Shown here one piece after another: positions 12,500-21,900 of a DNA stretch of 64,000 nt (its first letter is position 1; each line of letters opens with the position of its first letter). The notes beneath the pieces were generated by a model, which searched no databases, had not been told where the DNA came from, and worked only from the letters and a program-made list of their open reading frames with translations. The translations under genes and the position numbers were made by a program. The DNA comes from Uloborus plumipes (taxonomy: Eukaryota > Arthropoda > Arachnida > Araneae > Uloboridae), in assembly GCA_038373865.1 (NCBI GenBank), contig JAXGGA010002181.1:1-64000 (forward strand). Reading direction: 5' to 3'.

Positions 12500-12600
12500 C
12501 AGGGCCAGATTACCAATTAGGCACAGTAGGCACGTGCTTAGGGCCTACGAAGGCCAAAGGGCCTACGAAGACCAAAGGTCTTAGGGCTTTGAAAAAAAAT
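12500..12600. repeat. One end of a hAT-like element (partial)
   Basis: It starts CAGGGCCAGATTACCAATTA, followed by two GGGCCTACGAAG repeats. The CAGGGCC start resembles the element at 25487. No matching opposite terminus or target duplication was found nearby, so it is probably truncated. Confidence 0.35.
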
Positions 12601-13239
12601 ATATTGAAATAAAAATACCCCAAAAACTTAAACATTTTTATATTATATACTGAAGGTCAAAATAATATATGTAAATACAAACACACAAAAAATACGAATA
12701 CAAAACGTTTGGTTTACTAAATAGATCCTAAAATAACTCCTTTTTTTTGGGATTTTGACACATCGAATTCGTGTATTATATCTTCTGTTGGTAAGTTACC
12801 AACCATTCTACACTTGTCTTTTCTTTTATTTATTTTTTTTTTCATTCCAAATATGAACTTTGATGAAATGTAAGGACACCTAAGAGCGTTGCATCTTTTA
12901 AACCTTGGAAAGAGAAAGTTTGTTACAATTAAAAAGAAAAAGTGATGATCCTAGCTGTGCGGAAGAAACGGTGATAACTATTTGATTACCTACACAACAC
13001 CAATTATCTTCTTCACTTTATTTATAACTTCTCTGTATACCGTACAGTAGTACATATATTTCTCAGTGTCATTAATCACTGATCTTGTGAATCGTTTTCG
13101 TAATGGTACTTAATGTTACAAAACGCTGATTGTTTTTAATTCAGTAATTTTATGTGGGAAACGTTGACATAAATTTAAGGAATGGTTTTGAACTGTTGAA
13201 ACGGCACCTACAATTGTCTAAAATAATTGCATTTATTTA
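12601..13239. other. AT-rich, gene-free
   Basis: No protein-like frames, splice-flanked exon or inverted repeat was recognised. Confidence 0.4.
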
Positions 13240-13338
13240 TCAAAACGTCGTATACATGTACCTTTTTTCACAACGGGAAATTTCAACTTACGCGAGGGGT
13301 CTTGGAACATATCCGTCGTGTAAGTCGGAACTAACCTG
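13240..13338 (-). repeat. End of a pogo/Tigger-like element
   Basis: Reading the minus strand from 13338 gives CAGGTTAGTTCCGACTTACA, with TA at 13339-13340. An imperfect hairpin around CGCGAGGGGTCTTGGAAC follows. This is typical of pogo-group termini. The other end may lie near 13046, but that is uncertain. Confidence 0.35.
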
Positions 13339-13539
13339 TATATGTCGTGTTATTATTGTGCTATGGCAACAAATAGTATTACTTTGCAGCTGTGGTGTGC
13401 ACAACGCAAAATAACCTTGAGAAAGATTGTCGTAGCTGTATAAAAACCATATTAGGAAATATTTGAGGAAGACTGGAGGCAAAGACAAGGGCACAGCCGG
13501 AATTTTTTTCTGGGAAGTACTTTCTTCTTCTTCATCTTA

Positions 13540-14150
13540 TTTTTTTTTTTTTTTTTTTTTGCAATCGATATTTTACTGTTAAACATGATGTTTAGTTCAT
13601 CGATATATCTCCAGTACCAATCACAACCTGATCGCAATTGGTAGTTCACTCTAAATAAGAAACCAGTACATTCGAATGTCAAACAATGAAGATAAATAAA
13701 AAAGGAAAATGCAGAAGAATCTTCACTCTCAGAACAATCGAAGCCTTCTCAAAACATTATTCTCGCGAGCGGGAATATAGATTCAAATGCGCGAGGGAAA
13801 ATAGAGGGAATAATAAAAATGCCTCCCCCCCCCCCTTCCACGTCCCCACCTTGCTCCGATGCGGGATCGCAGGTCTTATCCCTTCCCGGAGAGGAATCTC
13901 TCCAGGAATTTAATAAGGCTTGGGGGGGGGGGGGGGGAGCTGCAACGGAGAAAGGAAGGTTTCGTCACAAAAAGAAAGCGTCTCGTGACGGTGCGGTTGG
14001 CATTCTTTCTGGAGAAGGGATGCCGACTAGAAACTGGGATGGGAGAACGGTTGTTAAAACATTTCAAATCCTTTATAATTTCCTCTTTCTCAAATCTGTA
14101 GGGCTGAGAAAGTTCTTTGACTTATTTCCCCTAAAATGATGTTGCATTTG
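13540..14150. other. Simple-sequence and purine/pyrimidine-skewed block
   Basis: It contains poly-T at 13541-13560, a C-run near 13824-13834 and a G-run of about 17 at 13922-13937. The 13.8-14.05 kb part is unusually GC-rich for this window. Overlapping open frames on both strands here come from the biased composition. No gene is supported. Confidence 0.4.
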
Positions 14151-14183
14151 CTAAATCGGTATTTCAATCCAATTTATTTGAGT

Positions 14184-14453
14184 GACAATTGAATCGGTGA
14201 GTGCATAAACAACGAAAGTCAAGAACTTCAAATTGTTCAGGAGAGAGAAGAAACGTCGTAATTCTAGCATTGTTTCTACGGTCAACATTCAAACAGGCCC
14301 CGTATCTTTCAAATTAGTAACCTGACTGACGGGATTTTTGATCTCAACAAGCATCTTGCCTCCCACAGCTTGTTTCCACATAAAAAAAAAAAAAAAAAAA
14401 AAATCCGAATTTTTATGACTGATGTTGTTTTTGCACTCACCGATTCAGTTGCA
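14184..14453. repeat. Foldback element with GAATCGGTGAGTGCA arms
   Basis: The left arm ATTGAATCGGTGAGTGCA (from 14187) is mirrored by TGCACTCACCGATTCAGT ending near 14450. A poly-A tract at 14382-14402 lies between. It is a small inverted-repeat element of unknown class. Confidence 0.5.
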
Positions 14454-14627
14454 GTACATTTTTTTTTAATCGCACGAAACTACAAATCCTCTCTCTCTCC
14501 CTGCATGCATCAAAAGTAAGTTTGATCTTGTAATTATTTTTCATTGTCCGTATTTCCAAGCATCAAAATGGTCGACTGCTCGTTACATTCAAAGTGATAC
14601 TTGCTAGAGCCGCTGCGTAAACAGCCT

Positions 14628-14762
14628 GAGGGCCCTGCTCCACATTGATGTAAAGCAGAAACGTAAAATGGATTACATAGCGTTCCTATGGAAAGTACCC
14701 GGATTTTCGGTTTCTGCCTTCGGTTTCGGTCGCGTTTTACGCTGATGTGGAGCAGAGCCCTG
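14628..14762. repeat. Short MITE with CCTGCTCCACAT arms
   Basis: The left arm GAGGGCCCTGCTCCACAT is mirrored at the right by ATGTGGAGCAGAGCCCTG. The whole is about 135 bp and non-coding. The overlapping minus-strand frames are not protein-like. Confidence 0.5.
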
Positions 14763-15595
14763 ACACACCAGCTTAAGTTTGACCACTTTGCATCCAACGA
14801 GTCTTTTCTGACGAGTTATAGCGTTTGGTACTTTTTCAGTGAGATCAATTATTAGCAACACGGGTCATTCCATGTGAAATCAACACACTGATTCAGACTT
14901 GATGTCTCAGATTTTCATGATTTTTGGTATGCAGCATTATATCATAGACATATGAAAAAATACCAAATTTCAGTTACATAGTCCAATTATTTTTGAAGTT
15001 ATAAATTTTTTAAATTTTAAATTTCTTTGAAAAAACACCATACTTTAACACATTAAAATGCCTATAGGCTCGCAACCAGTGGTGATATTAACCTGGGACT
15101 GGTCTCATTTTAAAGCTGTTGAATAGGGCTTTATTATGATATGCTACAACATAGGGGTTAAATTTTTAAAAAAATTTAAATTTTAAAATTAAATTTTAAA
15201 TTTTAAATTTTTCAAAAAGTGGCAATTTTAAAAATTCCAAAAAATTACCAAAAATTGTTTGTGATGTCTTAATACATATTGCAAAATTCTATGATGGGAT
15301 CTCAATGGGATCAGGAGATACAGGGCTTCAGAAATACACGTTTTGTGAAAAATACCAGAATTAGTATCAACAGAGGAAATTTTGTACAGTTTATTGAATG
15401 AAACAAACAACACATATCAATAAAACAAGCTGTGGCTATTACTTTTAATTTTTTAAATAGAGGAATATCACATAGACACTTACCATTCTCAGCCTAATTT
15501 TATGAGTTAATTATTAACAAATTAATTTATGAAGACTTCAATTGTTGGAAGATACCCACACATTTGTTTAGTTCACTGTCTGGTAAACTGTAGGT

Positions 15596-17554
15596 TCAGC
15601 CAGTCTGAGTGGTGGGGTTCACTTTGCACATGACATCTGAAAATGGGATACACAGTGTGTCAGGTGGTGTGGGATATATAAATGAGGATGACGGACCTGA
15701 AGGATGGAGGAATGTAACTTGCACTTGACTGCTGTCTTCATCTTTATCCAGAACATAACTCAACCACCAAGTCTCATTATAGATAGATGTTATATACCCA
15801 CTAATGTCTGAAAATGATGTCTGCTGAACGTCCTTCAAAACAGGAAATATGCTTGAAACATCTGCAGAAGAAAATAACTTTGCATTTACTTTGGTTCCAC
15901 ATCTGAGAGGTATAAAGGCATGAAATTTTTGGGTTCCTGATATAGTTAGAGCTGTATCGTACCAGTTAGCCAGTTGTTCTTCAGTTTTAATGTATTCTTC
16001 AATGGTCACAAATACAAAGTCGATGTTAGCTATGTTCTTATGTGACCATTCAAATAATTGCCTTGCATTCGTGATTTGATCCTGATACGGTCTTTGTAGG
16101 CTTGCTCTGGCGGCTAGTCTTTTTACTGTGGCCCTGAGCCCATCGCATGGACCTTTGCCATGTGCTGTAGCTGAAAAGTGCCATTCAGCCTCAGCTCCAA
16201 AATCTTGCTTGTAATTACACAAGTTGATAAAAGAAATTGTATTTTTGTATTGGGCTGCAGAGCCGTCACAGAAATAGAATTTTTTGACAGGTCTTTGAAA
16301 TTTGCACTTCAAGTATTCCATCAATTTTTTCTGGAACAGGTAGACAGCTGTAGTGTTGTGGTTGAGGCAGTCTGATATTATTACGAAAGTTAAATGCTCA
16401 ACTTCCTTCTCTTTAAAATATACCACAAAAGGGTGAATGGTTGCCTGAGTATTCGACCAATGATATGATTGTGCCTCGTCTTGTATAATAATAGAATAAT
16501 TCTCAGAAAAGTCACAAATAACAGCTACTTCACATTCCAGAAGATTTTCCTTTGTGTGTCTCAAAAATGCACTTTGTTCTTTTGCTATAAAGTGATGACG
16601 AAGTAAGATAGGAAGTTTATCACAAAATACATCAATAAATTCACTAACCGGTTTTTGGATAATTTCTAAGTTACATCGATCCACAGAGATCCACTGTCTG
16701 TATGTGATAGTCTCAATTGCATTGTCTTCATATGCTTTTTCCAAAAGTTCTCTAATCCCTCTGGTACCTGGACATGACACACAAGTTGAAAAGAAGCAGT
16801 CAGTTGATGGTGGGGGGCTGCAAACCATCATTTGCAGGCAGTCCTTGTATGTTTTTATTTTTCCATCTGTCATTGAGCTCATTCCTCCATTTTCAAACAT
16901 AAGCTTCACATTCTGATGAGTAGTGCACACACAGACTGAGTGTGTTCCACTCTGGCCTGCTAGCACACAATTTTTGGGTCTCAGCTCTGCAAATTTAGAA
17001 AATCCTACTTTTACAGCTGGGAATTTTTCTTTGAAAACTTCATAGGCTTCTTTTAAATTATTAAGCATCAACCTTTTTGCAACATGTTCTTTAGTACCTG
17101 TGCTGTGGTCTTTCACTGATATAAAGTCCTTAATCCCCGGCATTGCTCGGCTTATTTCGTCACTTGTATAAAATCCTTTCACAATATCAATGGTATGCTT
17201 TGATAAACTTTTTCCTGGTTTCATATCAGGACCAGACAAGGCGCCCTTTTCTTTCAACAATGTCTTGGCTTGTCGAACTAAATAGTTAGGGGCTGAAAAT
17301 TCCCGCATTACTTTCCTCACACTCCAGCTGTCAGGCATAAGAGTCAGCAGTTGAAGCTTCTTCTTCCTACTAGTGAAGCTGTTGTACAGTTTTTTCCCAT
17401 GTGTAAAGAACTCGTCTTGTGAATCATCATTCTCTTCATCGCTCGATGCATTCACTAGCAGTTTTCTCTTGACAGCCACATTGATTCGGTTGGCCTTTTC
17501 AGTAGAGTAAATTTTTGATTGCATCCTCTTTTTGTCTACAGGCGACTCTCCCAT
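15596..17554 (-). CDS. Transposase-like protein of the long-TIR element (Sola-like, tentative)
   Basis: 652 codons, uninterrupted. The N-terminal 60 residues are acidic and basic low complexity. A Cys/His cluster follows near residues 208-213 (CVCTTH) and 245-262 (several Cys). Then come the candidate catalytic acidic blocks: ICDFSENYS near residue 346, IISDCLNHN near 393 and FCDGSAAQYKN near 428. A strongly conserved-looking AHGKGPCDG lies near 464. The spaced D/D/D blocks ending in an AAQYKN-type helix fit a DDD/E transposase. The frame stays open upstream of the first Met to about 17721, overlapping the separate cysteine-rich ORF at 17614-17931, so the native protein is probably longer. 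A recently intact element is implied. Exact superfamily is unproven. Confidence 0.7.
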   Translation of the reverse strand: MGESPVDKKRMQSKIYSTEKANRINVAVKRKLLVNASSDEENDDSQDEFFTHGKKLYNSFTSRKKKLQLLTLMPDSWSVRKVMREFSAPNYLVRQAKTLLKEKGALSGPDMKPGKSLSKHTIDIVKGFYTSDEISRAMPGIKDFISVKDHSTGTKEHVAKRLMLNNLKEAYEVFKEKFPAVKVGFSKFAELRPKNCVLAGQSGTHSVCVCTTHQNVKLMFENGGMSSMTDGKIKTYKDCLQMMVCSPPPSTDCFFSTCVSCPGTRGIRELLEKAYEDNAIETITYRQWISVDRCNLEIIQKPVSEFIDVFCDKLPILLRHHFIAKEQSAFLRHTKENLLECEVAVICDFSENYSIIIQDEAQSYHWSNTQATIHPFVVYFKEKEVEHLTFVIISDCLNHNTTAVYLFQKKLMEYLKCKFQRPVKKFYFCDGSAAQYKNTISFINLCNYKQDFGAEAEWHFSATAHGKGPCDGLRATVKRLAARASLQRPYQDQITNARQLFEWSHKNIANIDFVFVTIEEYIKTEEQLANWYDTALTISGTQKFHAFIPLRCGTKVNAKLFSSADVSSIFPVLKDVQQTSFSDISGYITSIYNETWWLSYVLDKDEDSSQVQVTFLHPSGPSSSFIYPTPPDTLCIPFSDVMCKVNPTTQTG

Positions 17555-17613
17555 CTCTAAAAGAGAGCTGTTAAGGGAACTCAGAGCTTCAGATTCATTT
17601 GAAAATGGTATAT

Positions 17614-17931
17614 CTATAGGTGATTCTTCAATTTCAGTATCAGACTGACTTTCTTCAGGTACCTTGCTAGTTCCAGGGGAAGTTTCCCCATCTTTTTCAT
17701 TTTCAACTTTGTCAGCTGCTTCCTACAACTATCACAGACCACGGATAACTCGGATGTTCCTGGAATCAAGTCACACATCCATGAAGTAACACGTCTCAGT
17801 CTTTTTCTTGCATGGGAGTGATTTGGCTTATTAAAAGGGTTAAAGCAATCCATTTTTACTATCTTGTTAGTGGTATCCATCATGAAAGTGATAAATAGGG
17901 AGAAATCAGCAAGGAAACGTGCAGGGGCCAA
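17614..17931 (-). CDS. N-terminal zinc-finger-like part of the transposase, out of frame with the main ORF
   Basis: 105 codons. Cysteines at CFNPF, MCDL and VCDSC, together with HSH, suggest a metal-binding N-terminal domain. The main transposase frame is open upstream of its first Met up to a TAG at 17722-17724 and overlaps this ORF in another frame. A small indel in the A-rich overlap, or an intron or programmed shift, would explain the split. I cannot tell which from one copy. The C-terminal 25 residues read in this frame are probably not native. Confidence 0.5.
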   Translation of the reverse strand: MAPARFLADFSLFITFMMDTTNKIVKMDCFNPFNKPNHSHARKRLRRVTSWMCDLIPGTSELSVVCDSCRKQLTKLKMKKMGKLPLELARYLKKVSLILKLKNHL

Positions 17932-18035
17932 GAAATAAGTTATCTCCTTGATACAACATCACATGAAACATCAAATGAACTTCCTACAAGCAACTGTGAT
18001 GCTAAACTAGCTGTAAATGAGTGATCTTGTCTGCT

Positions 18036-18222
18036 TGACCAATCAGCTTATACTTGTGAAAAGGGGAATCCCCCCACGGAGGGAAATCTCCCTTTTCTTA
18101 CAGTTAAAGGGAATTTCCTTTACTTGTATTCCAATCAGCTTTCACCTGGTTGAAGGGGTTTCCCCCAAGGGAAATTCCCTTTTTATCTGAGTAAAAGGGG
18201 GTTTCCCTCTATATGTAGGCAA
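18036..18222. promoter_or_regulatory. Tandem ~91-bp duplication with five Rel/NF-kB-like motifs and two CCAAT boxes
   Basis: It lies between the transposase ORFs and the right TIR. Two units each start with CCAATCAGCTT (18040 and 18131). Within them are GGGGAATCCC (18063), GGGAATTTCC (18109), GGGGTTTCCC (18155), GGGAAATTCC (18169) and GGGGTTTCCC (18198). All fit the published kB consensus GGGRNWYYCC. The position, upstream of a minus-strand ORF, is right for a transposon promoter. Binding is an inference; the same motifs could simply be short hairpins. Confidence 0.35.
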
Positions 18223-18915
18223 ATGAGAGGTTTGCAAACATGGTAAAATGAAGTAATCACTGCGTTTTATTAATATAATAGGATCCTGCACATTGCATAG
18301 GAAAATTAGTTCAAAAACAATAAAATTTTACTAATATGGTATATTATTGACAAAACATGTGTATCTCTGAAGCCCTGTATCTCCTGATCCCATTGAGATT
18401 CCATCATAGAATTTTGCAATATGTATCAAGACATCACAAACAATTTTTGGTAATTTTTTGGAATTTTTAAAATTGCCACTTTTTGAAAAATTTAAAATTT
18501 AATTTTAAAATTTATTTTTTTTTTAATTTAACCCCTATGTTGTAGCATATCATAATAAAGCCCTATTCAACAGCTATAAAATGAGACCAGTCCCAGGTTA
18601 ATATCACCACTGGTTGCGAGCCTATAGGCATTTTAATGTGTTAAAGTATCGTGTTTTTTCAAAGAAATTTAAAATTTAAAAAACTTATAACTTCAAAAAT
18701 AATTGTGCTATGTAACTGAAATTTGGTATTTTTTCATATGTCTATGATATAATGCTGCATACCAAAAATCATGAAAATCTGACACATCAATTCTGAAACT
18801 CTTCCAAAATTGTGTTGATTTGACATGGAATGACCTTATATTTTAAACATAAATAGTTGTGTTGTGGCTGCTGATTAATTACAGCAATAATACTTTTATT
18901 TATTATTTGTTTTAG

Positions 18916-21900
18916 TTATGGGATGCAAGAAAAAAAGGCTGTATTTATACGTATAAGGTAAGTTTATATATATCTTTCTATTTTTACAGTTTATTAGTTT
19001 TTTTGCCACAAATATTTTTATTTTATTAATTTATATTTTTTTAATTCATTTATTTAATTAATTTTATTTATTTATTTTGATGCCACGATTCTTACTTTTC
19101 TGAAAAATTCTGTTTGAAAATCAGGTTTTTAAAAACTTGTTTTTTTTAAAATATATAAATCTTGTTATAATCATGTATTTTTTGTCATTTATAGGTGATA
19201 AAAAATATCATACACACATGAATGATCTAATTGTAGTTTGACCTTTTTTTTTGGCTTAATTTTGGCAATAGTTATTTATTAGTTAAAACATATTTTTCAA
19301 AAATGTTTTTTTGCGTATTATCTAGGATTCATTGCTTTCATTCAAAAAGACGTTAACTTCAATAATTTAATTTTTAATTTGTTTCATGTTTTTATGATGC
19401 GTAATAGATAAAATTTCCTGTGAAATGACTAATTTTGATAGCACTACTTTACTAAAAATATTTTGTGCAATTTTAGTTATAGGATTTTTATTAATTTTAG
19501 GGTCACAATAAAGCTGTAAATACTCTAAAATTTAGTCCTGATGGAAAATGGGTTGCATCTGGTGCTGAAGATGGCTCAGTAAAGGTAATTTTTTCTCAAC
19601 TGTTAGTAATGTGCATTTACTTTTATTTCCAGTTCTTTTGAAAAATTAAAAATTCAGTTTTCCAAAGGATAGCTTTTGTTTTCTGTAGTTTTTATAAATT
19701 TTATGTGAGTCGTGCTCATTCATAACTTTATTCTATCATATGATATTTACTTTAGTCATTTTAAAGTACGAGGGTTGTTGTTTTTTTTCAACCTCGAATT
19801 GCTTGGTTTGAAAGCCATTTATGTTACAGATAGCTGGTGTGCACAGTAGGGATTGCCAATCTCCTCCCCTACACAATCTGTCGCTAGAAAATCCATCATG
19901 CTATTTTCTGTTGAGGTGCTTCACATAAACATAGCTGTCACTATTGATTCTCCCACCAAGTGGGAATTGCAAAGTATTTTGTGAATTATTGCAGATTCGT
20001 ATTGTGAAATTTTTGCGATGATTACAGAAAGTTATTCAAAACAAATGAAGATCCCTGCTGACTTCTGAACTTGTTCTGATCCATGGCAATGCGCGTCTTC
20101 ATACCGCTCATGTAACCCAACAGCTCCTTCAGCAATTTCAATCGGACATGTTTGAACACCCACCATGTAATCCCGACTGAGGGCCAAGTGACATGCAATT
20201 TTGCATAAATCACTTGTTCCTTAGCAATTGTCAAGCAGTGTATAAGAGGTGCTTTTTTTGGTATACTGTATATATTCCACATCCATAATGATAGTTTGTT
20301 CCATTTTTTTTATCTAATTTAATGCCAAAGACATAGTATGTATGCATGCATGATCATTAAAATGGTCTTTTGTTCTCTTAATCATAGCCATTGGAAATTA
20401 ATTCCATTTCATGAATTTTATAAAATTAAATACATCTATATATATAGATAGATAGGTAGATAGATATATATATACACACACACATTTTGTTGACGAGTTC
20501 ATGTATCATTTTTAAATGTTTACTTTTATTTAACCTCTAGCTTTGGGATCTTTGTGCGGGTAAACTTTTGACAGAATTTCCTGGTCATACGGATTCAGTG
20601 TCAAGAGTTGAATTTCATCCAAATGAATTTCTTTTAGCCACTGGTAGTGTAGATAGGTACGTTTTATGTATTCTGTGTAGCCTTATTTTCATAATATTGC
20701 TTTTTTTTTTTTCGAAACAATCTGAAGCATACTTAATAACAAATTATTAAATATTTTTTCTTTTTCTTATTAATTTAGAACTGTAAAATTTTGGGATCTG
20801 GAATCCTTTCGACTAGTCTCAACAGTTGGTGGAGATGGACCTCCTGTAAAGTGAGTTATCTTTTATAAGAATTTTTTAAACATATTGAAATGTTATGACA
20901 TGTTTTTGCATTTGTTTGTGTTCACTCGCTGCAGATTGGATTTTACATGTTATGATTGAAATTTATGGAATTCAACTATTAGATATATCTTTAGAATATT
21001 CACTTTAATAAACTATCCTACAAGTTTTGTTTAATTTTTTACAGGTGTATATATTTTCATTCAAGTGGTCTCTGTATGTTTTGTGGATCTCATGACATTC
21101 TTAAAGTGTATGGTTGGGAACCAGAGTGTACATTTGATTCTGTTTTAACTGGATGGGGAAAAGTTTGTGATATGGCAATAACACAGAATCAACTTGTAAG
21201 TAATTTCCCTTATTATTTTTTTTAACTCTAAATTTTTAGTAGTAACAGTTACAATTAAAATGTAAACTTTTTTTTCTTTTTTATTATGGAAGTGCTAGCT
21301 ATATCTGCACAGCTTGTGCTTAGTCTTTAAAGGAAGTGTCCCCAGTAACAATTACATGCATACATATGTATTTGTATGTATGTAATTGTTATCTGCTGCA
21401 TTATATGTGTGCCTTTTTTTTTGCCTATACTACTATTGTGTATTTTGCTTGTGTTACTATTCTGACAACAGTGCACCCAACAATCTATTTCTGTGGACTT
21501 CCTTCAACACATGTTGCGTTACCAAGTTTCTTTTTACCCACAAAAAGAATATTGTACCAACCATGAAAAAAATATGCATTGAGTTACCAGGATAACAGTT
21601 ATTGTTTCTACTACACTTAATTTTCATTAATACAAATTTTATTCAGCATGGTGTTTTTCTATTATGAAGTATTAGTGTAGAGAAGTAGAAACATTAATAT
21701 TAGGATATTTTTTTATTATAATCATGTCTGCTGTAATTAAGTAATTATGTAAAACGGAAAATATGTGCAATATTATGATCACAATCGTTTATCCTTTATT
21801 TGTTTCTGCTTTGGTACCTGTGTACCCCAAAGCAGAATACTTTGTGATGTTCTGCAACGTAAAATCATTTAACTAAAATTGTTCTGCAAGTACTTTAAGC

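Larger units (their letters stand above)
14862..18836 (-). mobile_element. DNA transposon with ~500-bp terminal inverted repeats, transposase on minus strand
   Basis: The left terminus reads GGGTCATTCCATGTGAAATC and the right ends GATTTGACATGGAATGACC. The two ends stay inverted copies for about 500 bases (14862 to about 15360; about 18335 to 18836), including a shared block with TATCTCCTGATCCCATTGAG. Inside lie a 652-codon transposase-like ORF and a 105-codon cysteine-containing ORF. Flanks are ACAC and TATA, so no target duplication is preserved. A closely related terminus on another element (42863) shows a 4-bp ATAT duplication. Acidic-motif ORF, 4-bp duplication and metazoan spread suggest Sola-like, as an inference only. 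It sits in a katanin intron. Confidence 0.7.

Noticed and set aside
13819..14139. Overlapping 60-106 codon frames on both strands
   Set aside because: Caused by C- and G-runs and GC-rich composition; no domain and mutually exclusive frames.
16178..16916. Plus-strand frames inside the transposon
   Set aside because: Shadows of the 652-codon minus-strand transposase.
20022..20282. 86-codon minus-strand frame
   Set aside because: Shadow of the mariner remnant, whose recognisable residues are on the plus strand.
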